DNA from: an uncultured Methylocystaceae bacterium
Lineage (GTDB): Bacteria; Pseudomonadota; Alphaproteobacteria; Rhizobiales; Beijerinckiaceae
Length of the DNA stretch: 51,266 nt
NCBI GenBank assembly: GCA_903870245.1
Contig: CAIQCB010000051.1
Span: 1-51,266 of the forward strand
Direction: 5' to 3'
The position numbers and the translations under genes were made by a program. Positions 8,403 through 18,935 of the stretch are shown here, piece after piece; positions within the stretch are counted from its first letter, which is position 1, and each line of letters begins with the position of its first letter. The notes below the pieces were generated by a model. That model ran no database searches. It was not told the origin of the DNA and was given only the letters and a program-made list of their open reading frames with translations.

Positions 8403-9118
8403 TGCGCGCCCTCGCCGGCTTCTTCGACGTAATTGACGCCGCGTCCTTTCGGACGTTCGCCGGGAAAGGTCTCGCCGGTGACGAGATAGACGACTGTCTC
8501 GGCGATATTGGTGGTGTGATCGCCGATTCTTTCGAGATTTTTCGAGCAGAAAAGCAAATGCGTGCAGAAGGTGATATTGCGCGGATCCTCCATCATGAAT
8601 GTGAGAAGATCGCGAAAGACCGAGTCCTCCAACGCATCAAGGTCGGCGTCGGTTTCCCAAACCATCCGGGCGCGGTCGATGTCGCGCAGCGCATAGGCGT
8701 CCAGGGAGTCCTTGAGTTGGGTCGCGGCGATTTCATGCATCGATCGCAGGCCGACGGCGGCGCGCGACACTTGCAGTTCCGATACAATCTTGAGCGTGCG
8801 CTTGGCGATATTTTTCGCGAGGTCTCCGATCCGTTCGATGTCGCCGGAAATACGGATGGCGGCGATGCATTCGCGCAAATCAACGGCGAGCGGTTGTCGG
8901 CGCGCGATGGTCAGCACGGCGCTTTCCTCGATCTCGCTATGCAGCGCGTCAAGACGTTGATCGGCGGCGATAACGCGATGGGCGAGCGTGCTATCGAGTC
9001 CAATCAGCGCCTCCATTGAGTCAGCGAGCATCTTCTCGGCCAGACCGCCCATTTCGGAGATGTGCCGACCCATGTTTTCAAGATCGCGGTCGTAGGATTT
9101 AACAATATGGTCGCTCAT
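8399..9118 (-). CDS. phoU: Phosphate-transport signalling regulator PhoU
   Basis: PhoU links the PstSCAB transporter to the PhoR kinase and represses the Pho regulon when phosphate is plentiful. The 239 residues form the usual two three-helix-bundle repeats. Seen: HIVKSYDRDLENMGRHISEMGGLAE at the start, the repeat motifs SGDIERIGDLAKNIAKRT and LERIGDHTTNIAETVVYLVTG (metal-binding ExxxD signature of the family). It sits between pstB (24 bases upstream) and phoB (four-base overlap). Confidence 0.96.
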   Translation of the reverse strand: MSDHIVKSYDRDLENMGRHISEMGGLAEKMLADSMEALIGLDSTLAHRVIAADQRLDALHSEIEESAVLTIARRQPLAVDLRECIAAIRISGDIERIGDLAKNIAKRTLKIVSELQVSRAAVGLRSMHEIAATQLKDSLDAYALRDIDRARMVWETDADLDALEDSVFRDLLTFMMEDPRNITFCTHLLFCSKNLERIGDHTTNIAETVVYLVTGETFPGERPKGRGVNYVEEAGEGAQ

Positions 9119-9142
9119 GAAAGCTTCCTGTCGGTCGAGATC

Positions 9143-9928
9143 TTAGCCAAAGCGGCCGGTGATGTAGTCGAGCGTGCGTTTTTCGGCCGGTTTGTTGAAA
9201 ATATCGTCGGTTTGGCCGAACTCGATCAATTCGCCGAGATACATAAACGCCGTGTAGTCAGAGACGCGTACGGCCTGTTGCATGTTGTGGGTCACGATGG
9301 CGATGGTGTATTCCTCGGCCAGTTCCTCGATCAGTTCCTCAACCTTGGCGGTGGAGATCGGATCGAGGGCCGAACAGGGCTCATCGAAGAGGATGACCTC
9401 AGGTTGAACGGCGACGCTGCGCGCGATGCACAGTCTTTGCTGTTGTCCGCCTGACAAGCCAAGCCCGCTTGTATGGAGCTTGTCCTTCACCTCATCCCAC
9501 AACGCAGCGCCGCGCAGCGCCTGCTCGACGCGGACATCGAGTTCGGCCACCGGCAATTTTTCGTAAAGTTTGATGCCGAAAGCGATGTTGTCGTAGATCG
9601 ACATCGGAAAAGGCGTTGGCTTTTGAAACACCATTCCAACACGGGCGCGCAGGGCGTTCACATCGATCGCCGGATCGAGAATATTCTCTCCATCGAGCAG
9701 AACCTCGCCCTCGGCCCGGTGACCCGGATATAGATCGTACATGCGGTTCAGGACCCGCAGCAGGGTCGATTTGCCGCAACCCGAGGGGCCGATAAAGGCC
9801 GTCACCTTGTTCTCGTTCAGCGGCAGCGAAACAGATTTCAAAGCATGGCTGGAGCCGTAGTAAAAATTCAGTCCGCGCACCGACACTTTTACAGGATGCG
9901 GCTTCGTGACATTGAAGGCGTTCGTCAT
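9143..9928 (-). CDS. pstB: Phosphate ABC transporter ATP-binding protein PstB
   Basis: ATPase of the high-affinity phosphate importer, on the cytosolic face of the inner membrane. Walker A is GPSGCGKST, the ABC signature is [10 protein letters not shown], Walker B is [12 protein letters not shown] and the switch His is in [23 protein letters not shown] and [15 protein letters not shown] are PstB-specific. At 261 residues it has normal length. Its ATG overlaps the pstA stop (ATGA, 9925-9928). Confidence 0.97.
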   Translation of the reverse strand: MTNAFNVTKPHPVKVSVRGLNFYYGSSHALKSVSLPLNENKVTAFIGPSGCGKSTLLRVLNRMYDLYPGHRAEGEVLLDGENILDPAIDVNALRARVGMVFQKPTPFPMSIYDNIAFGIKLYEKLPVAELDVRVEQALRGAALWDEVKDKLHTSGLGLSGGQQQRLCIARSVAVQPEVILFDEPCSALDPISTAKVEELIEELAEEYTIAIVTHNMQQAVRVSDYTAFMYLGELIEFGQTDDIFNKPAEKRTLDYITGRFG

Positions 9929-10767
9929 CTGGATTTTCTCCGGCCCGCGCCAAGCGTGCGGGCGACGATGGACAGGGTCAGCACCGCGCAGGTGATCAGC
10001 AATGCGCCGGTCCAGGCGAGTTGCTGCCAGTCCTTGTAGGGCGAGAGCGCAAACTGAAAGATGACGACGGGCAGGCTCGCCATCGGCGCGTTCAGGTTCG
10101 AACTCCAGAACTGATTATTAAGCGCAGTAAAAAGCAGCGGCGCGGTCTCTCCGGAAACGCGGGCGACGGCCAGCAGTACGCCGGTGATCAAACCGGCTTT
10201 CGCGGCGCGATAGGCGATCTTGCCGATCACCATCGCGCGCGGGGCGCCGAGCGCCGACGCCGCCTCCCGCATCGAGCCCGGCACGAGCAGCAACATGTCT
10301 TCGGTCGTGCGCAACACGACCGGCACGACGAGCAGCGACAGAGCGACGGCGCCGGAGATCGCAGAGAAATGTCCCATCGGATGCACGAGAATTTCATAGA
10401 CAAAAAGTCCGATCACGATCGACGGGGCGCTGAGCAGAATGTCGTTGATGAAACGAACGATCATCGCGAGTTTGGTGTGGCGCCCGTATTCGGCGAGATA
10501 GGTTCCCGCCAGCATGCCGAGCGGCGTTCCGATCGCCACGCCGATGGCTGACATCAGCAACGAACCGGCAATGGCGTTGGCGAGGCCGCCCGTACTGCCG
10601 GGGGGCGGCGTCATTTGCGTGAAAACGGTAGGAGAGAGGCCGCGTCCGCCCTCATAAACCAGCGTTCCAAGGATGAGCGTCAGCCACAAGAGGCCAAAAC
10701 CCGCCGCAAGCCAGGCGAGGCCCGTGGCGATAGCGTTATTTTTTCGACGCGTTTCGTAAAGCGACAT
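9925..10767 (-). CDS. pstA: Phosphate ABC transporter permease PstA
   Basis: One of the two inner-membrane channel subunits of the phosphate importer. The 280-residue protein shows about six hydrophobic segments, the PstA-type opening ARRKNN-like [20 protein letters not shown], and the coupling-helix region [20 protein letters not shown], which contacts PstB. It lies 13 bases after pstC. Confidence 0.95.
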   Translation of the reverse strand: MSLYETRRKNNAIATGLAWLAAGFGLLWLTLILGTLVYEGGRGLSPTVFTQMTPPPGSTGGLANAIAGSLLMSAIGVAIGTPLGMLAGTYLAEYGRHTKLAMIVRFINDILLSAPSIVIGLFVYEILVHPMGHFSAISGAVALSLLVVPVVLRTTEDMLLLVPGSMREAASALGAPRAMVIGKIAYRAAKAGLITGVLLAVARVSGETAPLLFTALNNQFWSSNLNAPMASLPVVIFQFALSPYKDWQQLAWTGALLITCAVLTLSIVARTLGAGRRKSR

Positions 10768-10780
10768 GCGACTCTCCGCG

Positions 10781-11818
10781 TCAGGCCGACATTCGTTCGA
10801 GCCGCATCAGCATGTAGCGTGCGATGGCGAGAACGACGAAGGTGATGACGAACAGGATCAGACCGAGTTCGATCAGCGCCGATGTGTAGAGATCGCCCAC
10901 GGCCTCGGTGAATTCATTGGCGATGGTCGCCGAAATCGTCGTTCCCGGCGCGAGTAGCGAGGGCGACACCTTATGCGCATTGCCGATGACAAATGTCACC
11001 GCCATGGTTTCGCCGAGGGCGCGACCAAGGCCAAGCATCACGCCGCCAATCACGCCGGCGCGCGAATAGGGCAGGACGACATAACGCATCATCTCCCAGG
11101 TGGTGCAGCCAATGCCGGTCGCGGCTTCCTTGAGGACGGGGGGCGTGGTCTCGAAAACGTCGCGCGAGATCGAGGCGATGAAGGGAAGCACCATGATCGC
11201 GAGAATGAAACTGGCCGTCAGCACGCCAATGCCATAGGGCGGTCCGGCGAAGAGGCTGGAGAGCAGGGGCACGCCGGCGAAGCCGGCGATCAGCGCCGGC
11301 TGCACATGCGTCTGGACGAAGGGCGCAAACACGAACAGGCCCCAAATCCCGTAAATGATTGATGGGATGCCTGCGAGCAATTCGATGGCGACGCCGATTG
11401 GTCGGCGAAGCGGGTGCGGACAAAGCTCTGTGAGGAAGGTCGCGACGCCGAGGCCAACGGGCACGGCGATCAGCATGGCGATCATGGAGGTGACGACGGT
11501 GCCATAGATCGCCGGCCAGGCACCGAAATTATCATTGACTGGATTCCAGGCCTGGGACGTCAGGAAACCGAAGCCGAATGTCTGGATCGCCGGCAGGGCG
11601 CCGTGAATGAGCGAGACGATGACGCCGCCAAGAATGATCAGAACGGCGATCGCCGCCCCGCGCGTGAGTTGGTGGAAAATTCTGTCGATCGTCGCGATTC
11701 TGTCCAGCGCGCGCGCGCGATCGACAATGACCGTCGGCGCTATTTTTTGCGCCAGGGTTAAATCCGTCACTTGCGCCGCTCCTTCACTTTTGCGTCCATC
11801 GGGCGCGACAACTGTCAT
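10781..11818 (-). CDS. pstC: Phosphate ABC transporter permease PstC
   Basis: Second inner-membrane channel subunit of the phosphate importer. Seen: several hydrophobic segments, [19 protein letters not shown], the periplasmic [11 protein letters not shown] and the coupling-helix region [20 protein letters not shown] with RALGETMAV near the end. I take the ATG giving [10 protein letters not shown] as the start (345 residues); a GTG 15 codons upstream keeps the frame open but adds no family sequence. About 120 bases separate it from pstS, enough for transcript processing or attenuation between the highly expressed binding protein and the permease. Confidence 0.94.
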   Translation of the reverse strand: MTVVAPDGRKSEGAAQVTDLTLAQKIAPTVIVDRARALDRIATIDRIFHQLTRGAAIAVLIILGGVIVSLIHGALPAIQTFGFGFLTSQAWNPVNDNFGAWPAIYGTVVTSMIAMLIAVPVGLGVATFLTELCPHPLRRPIGVAIELLAGIPSIIYGIWGLFVFAPFVQTHVQPALIAGFAGVPLLSSLFAGPPYGIGVLTASFILAIMVLPFIASISRDVFETTPPVLKEAATGIGCTTWEMMRYVVLPYSRAGVIGGVMLGLGRALGETMAVTFVIGNAHKVSPSLLAPGTTISATIANEFTEAVGDLYTSALIELGLILFVITFVVLAIARYMLMRLERMSA

Positions 11819-11938
11819 CGGGCAACTCCCAAACCCATTCCCTCCGGCTGCGGATGCGCGCACGAGGCAGCATCTGCATTGCGACCGGCCGGGAAATAGA
11901 CTTATGCCCGGCCGGGGAAAGACCTGTGCGAAACGCGA

Positions 11939-12982
11939 TCAGGGCGCGAGAGATTTCCCGCCGGCGCCTTTCACATCGGCCCAGCTTTTCTTGATCAAGG
12001 CGACGACAGCCTTGGGCATGGGGATGTAATCGAGCTCTTCGGCCGCTTTGCCGCCATTGGCGAAGGCCCAGGAGAAGAATCTCAGCGCTTCTCCTGCTGC
12101 GGCTTCGTCCTGCGGTTGCTTCGGCAACAGGATAAAGGTCGCCGCCGTAATCGGCCAGGTCTTTGCGCCTGGCTCGTCGGTCAGGATTTCATAGAAACCT
12201 GCGGCGGGTTCCCATTTGGCGGCGCTCGCCGCCGCCTGGAAGCTCTCCGTCGCCGGTGAAACGACCTTGCCTTCCTTGTTGACCAATTTTGTGAAGGTCA
12301 GCTTGTTCTGCTTGGCGTAGGCGTATTCCACATAGCCAATCGCGCCCTTGGTGTTGGCGACGTTGTTGGCGACGCCCTCATTGCCCTTGGCCCCGATGCC
12401 GACCGGCCATTCGACCGCCGAATTTTCTCCGACCTTTGTTTTCCAGTCCGCGGAGACTTTCGACAGATAGTTCGTGAAGTTGAATGTCGTGCCTGAACCA
12501 TCCGCGCGATGGACGACGACGATCGGCGCCGCGGCGAGCTTGGCCTTCGGATTGAGCTTCTTGATCGCCGCGTCGTCCCAGGAAACGATCTCGCCAAGGA
12601 AGATCCGGGCCAGGGTTTGTCCGTCGAGCGTCAGCGTTCCGGGGGCAACGCCCTCCAGGTTGATCACTGGCACAATGCCGCCAATCACCTGCGGCCATTG
12701 CGTAAGTCCCGCTGCGTCCAGATCGGCGATTTTCTGCGGCTGGTCGGAGGCGCCGAAGGTTACGGTGCGCGCCTTGATCTGCTTGACGCCGCCGCCGGAA
12801 CCGATCGACTGGTAGTTGAGGCCGTTCCCGGTCTCCTTTTTGTAGGTCTCCGCCCATTTGGCGTAGATCGGATAGGGGAAAGTGGCGCCGGCGCCCGATA
12901 TGTCCAGCGCGCTGGCGACGTTCGCCCAGACGGCCAGCCCGGCCGCCGTAAGAACGGCGCGCGTCAGAAACTTCGATCTCAT
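11939..12982 (-). CDS. pstS: Periplasmic phosphate-binding protein PstS
   Basis: Captures phosphate in the periplasm and hands it to PstCA. With the start at 12982 the protein has 347 residues and a typical Sec signal [20 protein letters not shown] ending near ASA-LDISG. The mature part begins [18 protein letters not shown], followed by [20 protein letters not shown] and [16 protein letters not shown], the conserved phosphate-contact loops. Upstream of 12982 the frame is open but lacks a signal-like sequence. A Pho-box-like site lies about 105-125 bases upstream. Confidence 0.96.
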   Translation of the reverse strand: MRSKFLTRAVLTAAGLAVWANVASALDISGAGATFPYPIYAKWAETYKKETGNGLNYQSIGSGGGVKQIKARTVTFGASDQPQKIADLDAAGLTQWPQVIGGIVPVINLEGVAPGTLTLDGQTLARIFLGEIVSWDDAAIKKLNPKAKLAAAPIVVVHRADGSGTTFNFTNYLSKVSADWKTKVGENSAVEWPVGIGAKGNEGVANNVANTKGAIGYVEYAYAKQNKLTFTKLVNKEGKVVSPATESFQAAASAAKWEPAAGFYEILTDEPGAKTWPITAATFILLPKQPQDEAAAGEALRFFSWAFANGGKAAEELDYIPMPKAVVALIKKSWADVKGAGGKSLAP

Positions 12983-13087
12983 TATGCGGATCTCACTGTT
13001 CTTGAGGAGGCCAGCCGAACGGGACCGGCCGAAAGGCGCGTTGCGCGCCATCGCACGCTATGTCTAGACGCCACCCAAGAGGGTTTT

Positions 13088-13105
13088 GTGACGATTAAAT
13101 GAAAT
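13088..13105 (-). promoter_or_regulatory. Pho-box-like site upstream of pstS
   Basis: On the minus strand the site reads ATTTCAT-TTAA-TCGTCAC: two seven-base half-sites separated by four bases, as in the PhoB consensus CTGTCAT-N4-CTGTCAT. The TCA core is kept in both halves. It lies in an AT-rich stretch between the end of phoR and pstS. A further half-site (ATGTCAT, 13110-13116) lies next to it on the other strand. This would allow pstS to be induced separately from phoR. Confidence 0.55.
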
Positions 13106-13156
13106 TTTTATGTCATTTAAGTAGCATATAAAACAAGTATTTAATTGATTATTGGG

Positions 13157-14209
13157 TCAGTCCGATGTCGGTAACAGCACCCGAAAGCGCGCGCCCTGTC
13201 CGGGGCGGGAGTCGATGGCCAGGCGGCCGCGATGGCGAAGCACGATATGTTTGACGATCGCCAGACCCAGCCCTGTGCCGCCCTTGGCGCGGCTTTTGCC
13301 GGCGTCGACGCGATAGAAGCGCTCGGTTAGTCGCGGAAGATGCTCGGCGGCGATTCCGGGACCATGGTCGCGCACCTCGAAAACGGCGAATTTGCCTTGT
13401 CTTTTCAGCGAGATTTCAATCGGCCTGTTCTCATCGAGGCAGCGACCGTATTTCAGGGCGTTTTCGATCAGGTTTTCGATAATGCGCGCAAGTTCGTCGC
13501 GATCGCCCGGCGCGATGACATTGGGATCGAGATCGATCGCCAGCGGCGCATCCTCGCCCTCGGTCATCGGCGCCAGCGTATCGACGATGTGGGCGACCAG
13601 CAAAGAGAGATCGACCGGCGTCGCCGGACTGACATGCATGTGTTGTTCGATCCGCGACAGGGAAAGGAGATCGTCGACCAGCCGCGCCATGCGTTGGGTT
13701 TGTTCGCGCATAATGCGCAGGAATTTCTCGCGCGCGGCGTCGTCGTTTTTCGCCGGCCCCTGCAGCGTTTCGACAAATCCGAGCAGGGAGGCCAGCGGCG
13801 TGCGCAATTCGTGGCTGGCGTTGGCGACGAAATCCACACGCATCCGCTCGACGCGGTGGGCCTCCGTCAGGTCCTGAAGGCTGATCAGGGCGGCCGCCTC
13901 GTATCCATCGATCCGCAGGGGGGCGACATGCGCCTCGTAGCGCCGCTCCACCCCGGCCTTTTCCGTCCACGCGGTTTTTTCGGCTGGCGCCCCCTCCAGG
14001 ACTCGCGCCGTCACATCAAGCAGGTCTGGCGCGCGCAGGCACCTTGAGAGGGGATCGCCGGTCCGCATCGCCGGGATAAAAGTCCGGGCGGCGCGATTTG
14101 CGGCAATGATGTGCGTCGTCGCGTCAATCACGAACACGGGTTCCGGCAAGGCGCCGATCACTGGATCGAGAAGATCTGTCGCATGATCGCGCCAACCTGG
14201 TCGACGCAT
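13157..14209 (-). CDS. phoR: Phosphate regulon histidine kinase PhoR, soluble form
   Basis: Sensor kinase that phosphorylates PhoB. Domains: a PAS domain (about residues 15-115; PEPVFVIDATTHIIAANRAA), HisKA with His133 in ANASHELRTPLASLLGF, and HATPase_c with NALKYG (N box), DHGPGIA (G1), RFYRVD (F box) and GGTGLGLAIVKHIV (G2). I chose the ATG at 14209 (350 residues); the frame is open to 14269 without adding anything recognisable. No transmembrane segment is present at the N-terminus in either version, unlike the usual membrane-anchored PhoR. It is the first gene of the phosphate locus, divergent from ileS. Confidence 0.93.
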   Translation of the reverse strand: MRRPGWRDHATDLLDPVIGALPEPVFVIDATTHIIAANRAARTFIPAMRTGDPLSRCLRAPDLLDVTARVLEGAPAEKTAWTEKAGVERRYEAHVAPLRIDGYEAAALISLQDLTEAHRVERMRVDFVANASHELRTPLASLLGFVETLQGPAKNDDAAREKFLRIMREQTQRMARLVDDLLSLSRIEQHMHVSPATPVDLSLLVAHIVDTLAPMTEGEDAPLAIDLDPNVIAPGDRDELARIIENLIENALKYGRCLDENRPIEISLKRQGKFAVFEVRDHGPGIAAEHLPRLTERFYRVDAGKSRAKGGTGLGLAIVKHIVLRHRGRLAIDSRPGQGARFRVLLPTSD

Positions 14210-14328
14210 GAAACGACTCCGATTCTCCCGCCAAAGTCGATGGCGGGTTGCAATGCCTCCCAGTCGCATGAAGCGCCGCCGCCGACAAGCGGACAGCGAC
14301 GCCTTGTCGGGCGTGAGCGGGCGGGCGA

Positions 14329-14357
14329 TTGGCCTTTTTTCTCAAATGCTTTATGTC
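14329..14357 (+). promoter_or_regulatory. Possible sigma-70-like promoter of ileS
   Basis: TTGGCC (14329-14334) and TATGTC (14352-14357) are separated by 17 bases, with a T-rich spacer, about 50 bases before the chosen ileS start. The -10 match is only moderate. Confidence 0.35.
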
Positions 14358-14409
14358 AGCCGAACCTTTTCGGCCCCCTTCAACGCTCGCCGCCTCTCCG
14401 GTCAACCCC

Positions 14410-17391
14410 ATGAACGACAGTCCCACAGGACCCGATTACGCCAAATCCCTCTACTTGCCAGAAACGGGCTTTCCGATGCGCGCCGGCCTGCCCGAACGCG
14501 AGCCCGAATTGCTGGCGCGCTGGGCGCGCAACGGCCTTGAGAGCAAAATGCGCGCCGCCGCACAGGGGCGGCCGAAATTCACGCTGCACGATGGCCCGCC
14601 CTACGCCAACGGCAATATTCATATTGGCCATGCGCTGAATAAAATCCTTAAGGACATTGTCACCCGCAGCCAGCGCATGACGGGCAAGGACTGCGTCTAT
14701 GTGCCGGGTTGGGATTGTCACGGCCTGCCGATCGAATGGAAGATCGAAGAAGAGAACTATCGCGCGAAGGGCAAAAAGAAGCCGGACTTCGCCCATCCAG
14801 AGGAAATGATCGCCTTCCGTCGTGAATGTCGCGCCTACGCCGAACGCTGGCTCGACGCGCAACGCGAGGAGTTCAAGCGTCTGGGGGTCGCGGGCGATTG
14901 GGACCATCCCTACGCCACCATGGCCTATGCGGCCGAGGCGACCATCGCCCGCGAGATCATGAAATTCGCCGAAAACGGCCTGCTCTATCGCGGCTCCAAG
15001 CCGGTGATGTGGAGCGTCGTCGAAAAGACGGCGCTCGCCGAGGCGGAAGTGGAATATGAAGATCACACCAGCGATATGGTTTGGGTGGCGTTTCCGGTCG
15101 TTCAAGCTTCGGCCCCTAACGCAGGACCATTGGAAACAACTGAACTGCTAAAGGCCGCCATCGTCATTTGGACAACGACTCCGTGGACTATTCCCGGCAA
15201 TCGAGCGATTTCCTATTCCAGTAAAATTTCCTATGGCGTTTACGAGGTTACTTCACTTCTGGAAGGCAGCCACGCCAGTTTAGGTAAGCGCTACATCCTC
15301 GCGGATAAATTATCCGACGACGTTTTTTCGAAAATGAAAGCGCTATCCAAGCGGATCCAGGGGGTGACCCCTGAGGAATTTGAAGGGTTTGTCTGCGCTC
15401 ACCCGCTTGCCGACCTGGGTTATGATTTTCGCGTCCCGCTGTTCGATGGCGATCATGTCACCGACGACGCCGGCACGGGTTTCGTGCATACGGCGCCGGG
15501 ACATGGTCGCGAGGATTTTGACATCTGGATGCAACAGGCGCGCTTTGCCGGCGTCGATACGCGCATTCCCTACACCGTCGACGAAGACGGTTTCTACACC
15601 AAGGACGCGCCGGGTTTCGAAGGGAAACGCGTGCTCACCGAAAAGGGCGAGAAAGGCGACGCCAACGAGGCGGTGATCGCCGAACTCATCAAGGCCGGAA
15701 ATCTGGTCGCGCGCGGACGATTGAAGCACCAATATCCGCATTCATGGCGCTCAAAAAAGCCGGTGATCTTCCGGAACACGCCGCAATGGTTCATCGCGAT
15801 GGACAAGCCCTTCGCCGATGGAAAATCGTTGCGCGAGGTCGCGCTTGATGAAATCGCCCGCACGCAATGGACGCCGGCCGCCGGCGAGAATCGCATTCGC
15901 GGCATGATCGCCAACCGTCCCGATTGGGTCGTGTCGCGTCAGCGCGCCTGGGGCGTGCCGATTGCTGTCTTCGTGAAAAAAGGAACGCATGAGATACTCG
16001 TCGACGCCGGGGTTAATGCGCGGATCGTCTCAGCCTTCGAACAGGAAGGCGCTGACGCGTGGTACGAAGCGGGCGCCGCCGCGCGGTTCCTTGGACCGGA
16101 TTACGATCCGGACGACTACGAAAAAATCTCCGACGTTCTCGACGTGTGGTTCGACTCCGGTTCGACCCATGCCTTCGTGCTCGATGATCCGCAGCAATTC
16201 CCCTCGCTTTCCGGCATTCGTCGCAAGCGCGACGGCGGTCGCGATGAGGTGATGTACCTCGAAGGCTCCGATCAGCATCGAGGCTGGTTTCATTCCTCGC
16301 TTCTTGAAAGCTGCGGCACGCGCGGTCGCGCGCCCTATGACGCCGTGTTGACGCATGGCTTCGTGCTTGACGAGAAGGGCCGCAAAATGTCGAAGTCGCT
16401 CGGCAATGTCGTTGCGCCCCAGAAGGTGATCGCCGATTCCGGCGCCGATATCCTGCGACTGTGGGTGGCGGCGTCCGATTACGCTGACGATCTGCGCGTC
16501 GGCCCGGAAATTCTGAAAACCTTCGTCGAACTGTATCGCAAATTGCGCAACACGCTGCGCTGGATGCTGGGCACGCTCGCGCATCATACGCCTGCCGACG
16601 ACGCGCTGATCGATCAGGCCGGCGAACTCGAAAAACTCATGCTTCATCGTCTCGTCGAGATGGATGAGCAGATTCGCGCCGCCTATGCGGCTTATGATTT
16701 CAAGAAAGTCGTCGCACTGCTGACGCCTTTCATGACCAGCGATCTGTCGGCCTTCTATTTCGATATCCGCAAGGATGCTCTCTATTGCGATCCGCCGTCG
16801 AGCGTGAAACGGCGCGCCTCGCTCGCGGTTATCGAGCAGATTTTCCGTTGCGTGACGAGTTGGGTTGCGCCCATCCTTGTGTTCACGGCGGAGGAGGCGT
16901 GGCTGGCCCGCGATCCCGGCGCGGTTTCGGTGCATGTCGAGACCTTTCCCGACGTTCCGTCGCATTGGCGGGACGCCGCGCTGGCGCACAAATGGGAGAG
17001 CGTGCGCGCGATCCGGTCTGTCGTCACCGGCGCAATTGAGATCGAACGCGCGCAAAAACGCATCGGCTCTTCGCTCGAAGCCGCCCCGGTCGTTTATATT
17101 GCCGATCCCAAGCTGCGCGCCGCGCTTGACGGCGTCGATTTCGCGGAGATCTGCATTGTCTCCGACGTCGTTGTTGAAAGCGGCGGAGGACCGGCCGAAG
17201 CGTTTCGTTTGCCGGATGTCGCCGGCGTGGCCGTCGTTCCCTCCCGCGCCGCCGGCGTCAAATGCGCGCGTTCGTGGAAATATTTCGATCCCGCGACCAG
17301 TGATCCCGATTACCCCGGCGTGACGTCGCGCGATGCGCAGGCGCTGCGCGAATTGCGCGATCTGGGGCGCTGGAGCGCCGCGCCGCGATGA
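14410..17391 (+). CDS. ileS: Isoleucyl-tRNA synthetase
   Basis: Class I aminoacyl-tRNA synthetase charging tRNA-Ile, with a CP1 domain that hydrolyses Val-tRNA-Ile. Motifs: [15 protein letters not shown] (HIGH), VWVAFPV and [14 protein letters not shown] in CP1, [14 protein letters not shown] (editing-site loop), [26 protein letters not shown] and [12 protein letters not shown] (KMSKS). I chose the ATG at 14410 (993 residues) because homologues begin close to [19 protein letters not shown]; an in-frame ATG at 14353 is possible. Bases 15121-15360, inside CP1, are 48% GC by my count and use codons unlike the flanks (about 58%). The next gene starts 61 bases after the stop. Confidence 0.96.
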   Translation: MNDSPTGPDYAKSLYLPETGFPMRAGLPEREPELLARWARNGLESKMRAAAQGRPKFTLHDGPPYANGNIHIGHALNKILKDIVTRSQRMTGKDCVYVPGWDCHGLPIEWKIEEENYRAKGKKKPDFAHPEEMIAFRRECRAYAERWLDAQREEFKRLGVAGDWDHPYATMAYAAEATIAREIMKFAENGLLYRGSKPVMWSVVEKTALAEAEVEYEDHTSDMVWVAFPVVQASAPNAGPLETTELLKAAIVIWTTTPWTIPGNRAISYSSKISYGVYEVTSLLEGSHASLGKRYILADKLSDDVFSKMKALSKRIQGVTPEEFEGFVCAHPLADLGYDFRVPLFDGDHVTDDAGTGFVHTAPGHGREDFDIWMQQARFAGVDTRIPYTVDEDGFYTKDAPGFEGKRVLTEKGEKGDANEAVIAELIKAGNLVARGRLKHQYPHSWRSKKPVIFRNTPQWFIAMDKPFADGKSLREVALDEIARTQWTPAAGENRIRGMIANRPDWVVSRQRAWGVPIAVFVKKGTHEILVDAGVNARIVSAFEQEGADAWYEAGAAARFLGPDYDPDDYEKISDVLDVWFDSGSTHAFVLDDPQQFPSLSGIRRKRDGGRDEVMYLEGSDQHRGWFHSSLLESCGTRGRAPYDAVLTHGFVLDEKGRKMSKSLGNVVAPQKVIADSGADILRLWVAASDYADDLRVGPEILKTFVELYRKLRNTLRWMLGTLAHHTPADDALIDQAGELEKLMLHRLVEMDEQIRAAYAAYDFKKVVALLTPFMTSDLSAFYFDIRKDALYCDPPSSVKRRASLAVIEQIFRCVTSWVAPILVFTAEEAWLARDPGAVSVHVETFPDVPSHWRDAALAHKWESVRAIRSVVTGAIEIERAQKRIGSSLEAAPVVYIADPKLRAALDGVDFAEICIVSDVVVESGGGPAEAFRLPDVAGVAVVPSRAAGVKCARSWKYFDPATSDPDYPGVTSRDAQALRELRDLGRWSAAPR

Positions 17392-17452
17392 CGAGCGCAT
17401 CTTCTGGCGCGGCCGTTCCGGCCTTTTGTGCGCCGGGAAAGGCGCGCGCGCG

Positions 17453-18880
17453 GTGAAAGTGCTGCTGGCCTTTCTCGCCAACGCCTGCGTAAATTTCGTT
17501 ATCGGCCTGCTGATTGCGAAATTTCTTGGGCCGGAGGAATATGGCCGTTTCGCGCTCGCCTTCGCAATCGCCACTGTCGCGCAAACAGCGTTGTACGATT
17601 GGTTGCGACTGGCGGCCACGCGTTTCTATTCCGGTCGCGCGCCCGAGACCCTGCCTTTCGTGCGTGGAACGCTTGCGGCCTGTTTTTTTGCCGTAACCGG
17701 TGGTTTGTTCGTCGTCGTAACGCTCTTTGCCCTTATAGGTCCGCGTCTGGAATTCGATAATCAACTGATCCTGCTGGCGCTGCTGACCGCGACTGCGAAC
17801 GGTTTGTTCGATTATTACACCGCGCTGGCGCGCGCCCGTTTCGACGATGGCGCCTACAGCCGTCTGATGCTGGTCAAAAATTGTCTGGCGCTTGTTTGTA
17901 TCGGCGGCGGCGCCTTTGTCTTTCGCTCCGCCGGCGTCGCGCTGGCCGGCGGCGTCGCCAGTCTGATGACGACCGTAGTGCTCGCCCGAGCCGCGCTACA
18001 TGACCCGGAGGCGGATCTTGGAAAGGCCCAAAGCGCGCGGGCCAGAGATTTTCTGGACTACAGCGCGCCGATTGTCGCGGCATTGCTGCTTTATCAGGCG
18101 ATCCCGCTCGCCTCGCGCGCAATTGTTGCGATCGTTTACGATTTCGCCGAAACCGGCCAGTTCTCCCTAGCCTACGATATTGGCTTTCGCGCCGTCCTCG
18201 CCTTCGGAACCGCGCTCGACGTTTTATTATTCCAGATCGCCGTCGACGCCCGCGAGAGCCAGGGCGCCGATCGCGCGCGGGAGCAGGTTGCGGCGAACAT
18301 GGGCATCGTCTTCGCTATTCTGGCTCCGGCCTGCGTTGGCCTGTGGATCGTCATGCCTTCGGTCGAGGCGCTGCTGGTGCCGGGCCAGTTCCGTGGCCCC
18401 TTCGGTCATTATCTCGGTCTGCTGCTTCCCGGATTGTTTGCGATGGCCCTGATTACATTTGGGCTCAATCCGGTTTTCCAGATTGAAAAACGCACGGCCC
18501 CGCTGGTTTACGCCGCAGTGGCGGCGGTTATTTTCGCCATCGGCTTGCTGCTGGCGCTGCCCTGGGGCGCCGACGCCTCCAATCTCGCCATCGCCCAGAC
18601 CGGCGGTTGGCTGGCGTCGCTCGCGGTCACCATCGCCTGTGCTTTGCGCGTCGATCCGGTCTGGCCGTCTTTTCGCGATCTCGCGCTGGCGTCGCTCGGC
18701 ACGCTGGCGATGTATCTGGCCCTTTCGCCGTTGCGAAGCCTCCCCCCCGGCGTCGTGACCCTGTTGTCGCAAATCGGCGCGGGCGTTCTGGTGTACGGCC
18801 TTTTTGTCGCAATTTTCGATATTGCGCGCTTGCGGCGACCGGTTATCGAGTGGTTGGAGCGAACGGCGCCGCGGGCGTGA
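17453..18880 (+). CDS. Polysaccharide flippase-like membrane protein (Wzx/MATE-like)
   Basis: 475 residues with about 12-14 hydrophobic segments, resembling lipopolysaccharide/O-antigen flippases: the opening KVLLAFLANACVNFVIGLLI followed by AKFLGPEEYGRFALAFAIAT is typical of that family. Such proteins move undecaprenyl-linked sugars across the inner membrane. The start is a GTG at 17453-17455 with GGAAAGG upstream; an ATG at 17333 would begin inside ileS. There are no glycosyltransferase genes nearby, so its substrate is unknown. It may be transcribed with ileS. Confidence 0.75.
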   Translation: MKVLLAFLANACVNFVIGLLIAKFLGPEEYGRFALAFAIATVAQTALYDWLRLAATRFYSGRAPETLPFVRGTLAACFFAVTGGLFVVVTLFALIGPRLEFDNQLILLALLTATANGLFDYYTALARARFDDGAYSRLMLVKNCLALVCIGGGAFVFRSAGVALAGGVASLMTTVVLARAALHDPEADLGKAQSARARDFLDYSAPIVAALLLYQAIPLASRAIVAIVYDFAETGQFSLAYDIGFRAVLAFGTALDVLLFQIAVDARESQGADRAREQVAANMGIVFAILAPACVGLWIVMPSVEALLVPGQFRGPFGHYLGLLLPGLFAMALITFGLNPVFQIEKRTAPLVYAAVAAVIFAIGLLLALPWGADASNLAIAQTGGWLASLAVTIACALRVDPVWPSFRDLALASLGTLAMYLALSPLRSLPPGVVTLLSQIGAGVLVYGLFVAIFDIARLRRPVIEWLERTAPRA

Positions 18881-18935
18881 CTGTCGCCCGCAATCGCCTA
18901 TCTTTAGCTGGCAATGCGATGCGGAGGACAGGGCG

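Noticed and set aside
14210-14409. Possible T-box or other riboswitch in the ileS leader
   Set aside because: No T-box sequence or antiterminator/terminator pair is present, and T-boxes are not expected for ileS in alphaproteobacteria.
16030-17619. 529-codon minus-strand frame opposite ileS
   Set aside because: Antisense to well-conserved ileS sequence, no recognisable motifs and a composition typical of GC-driven shadow frames.
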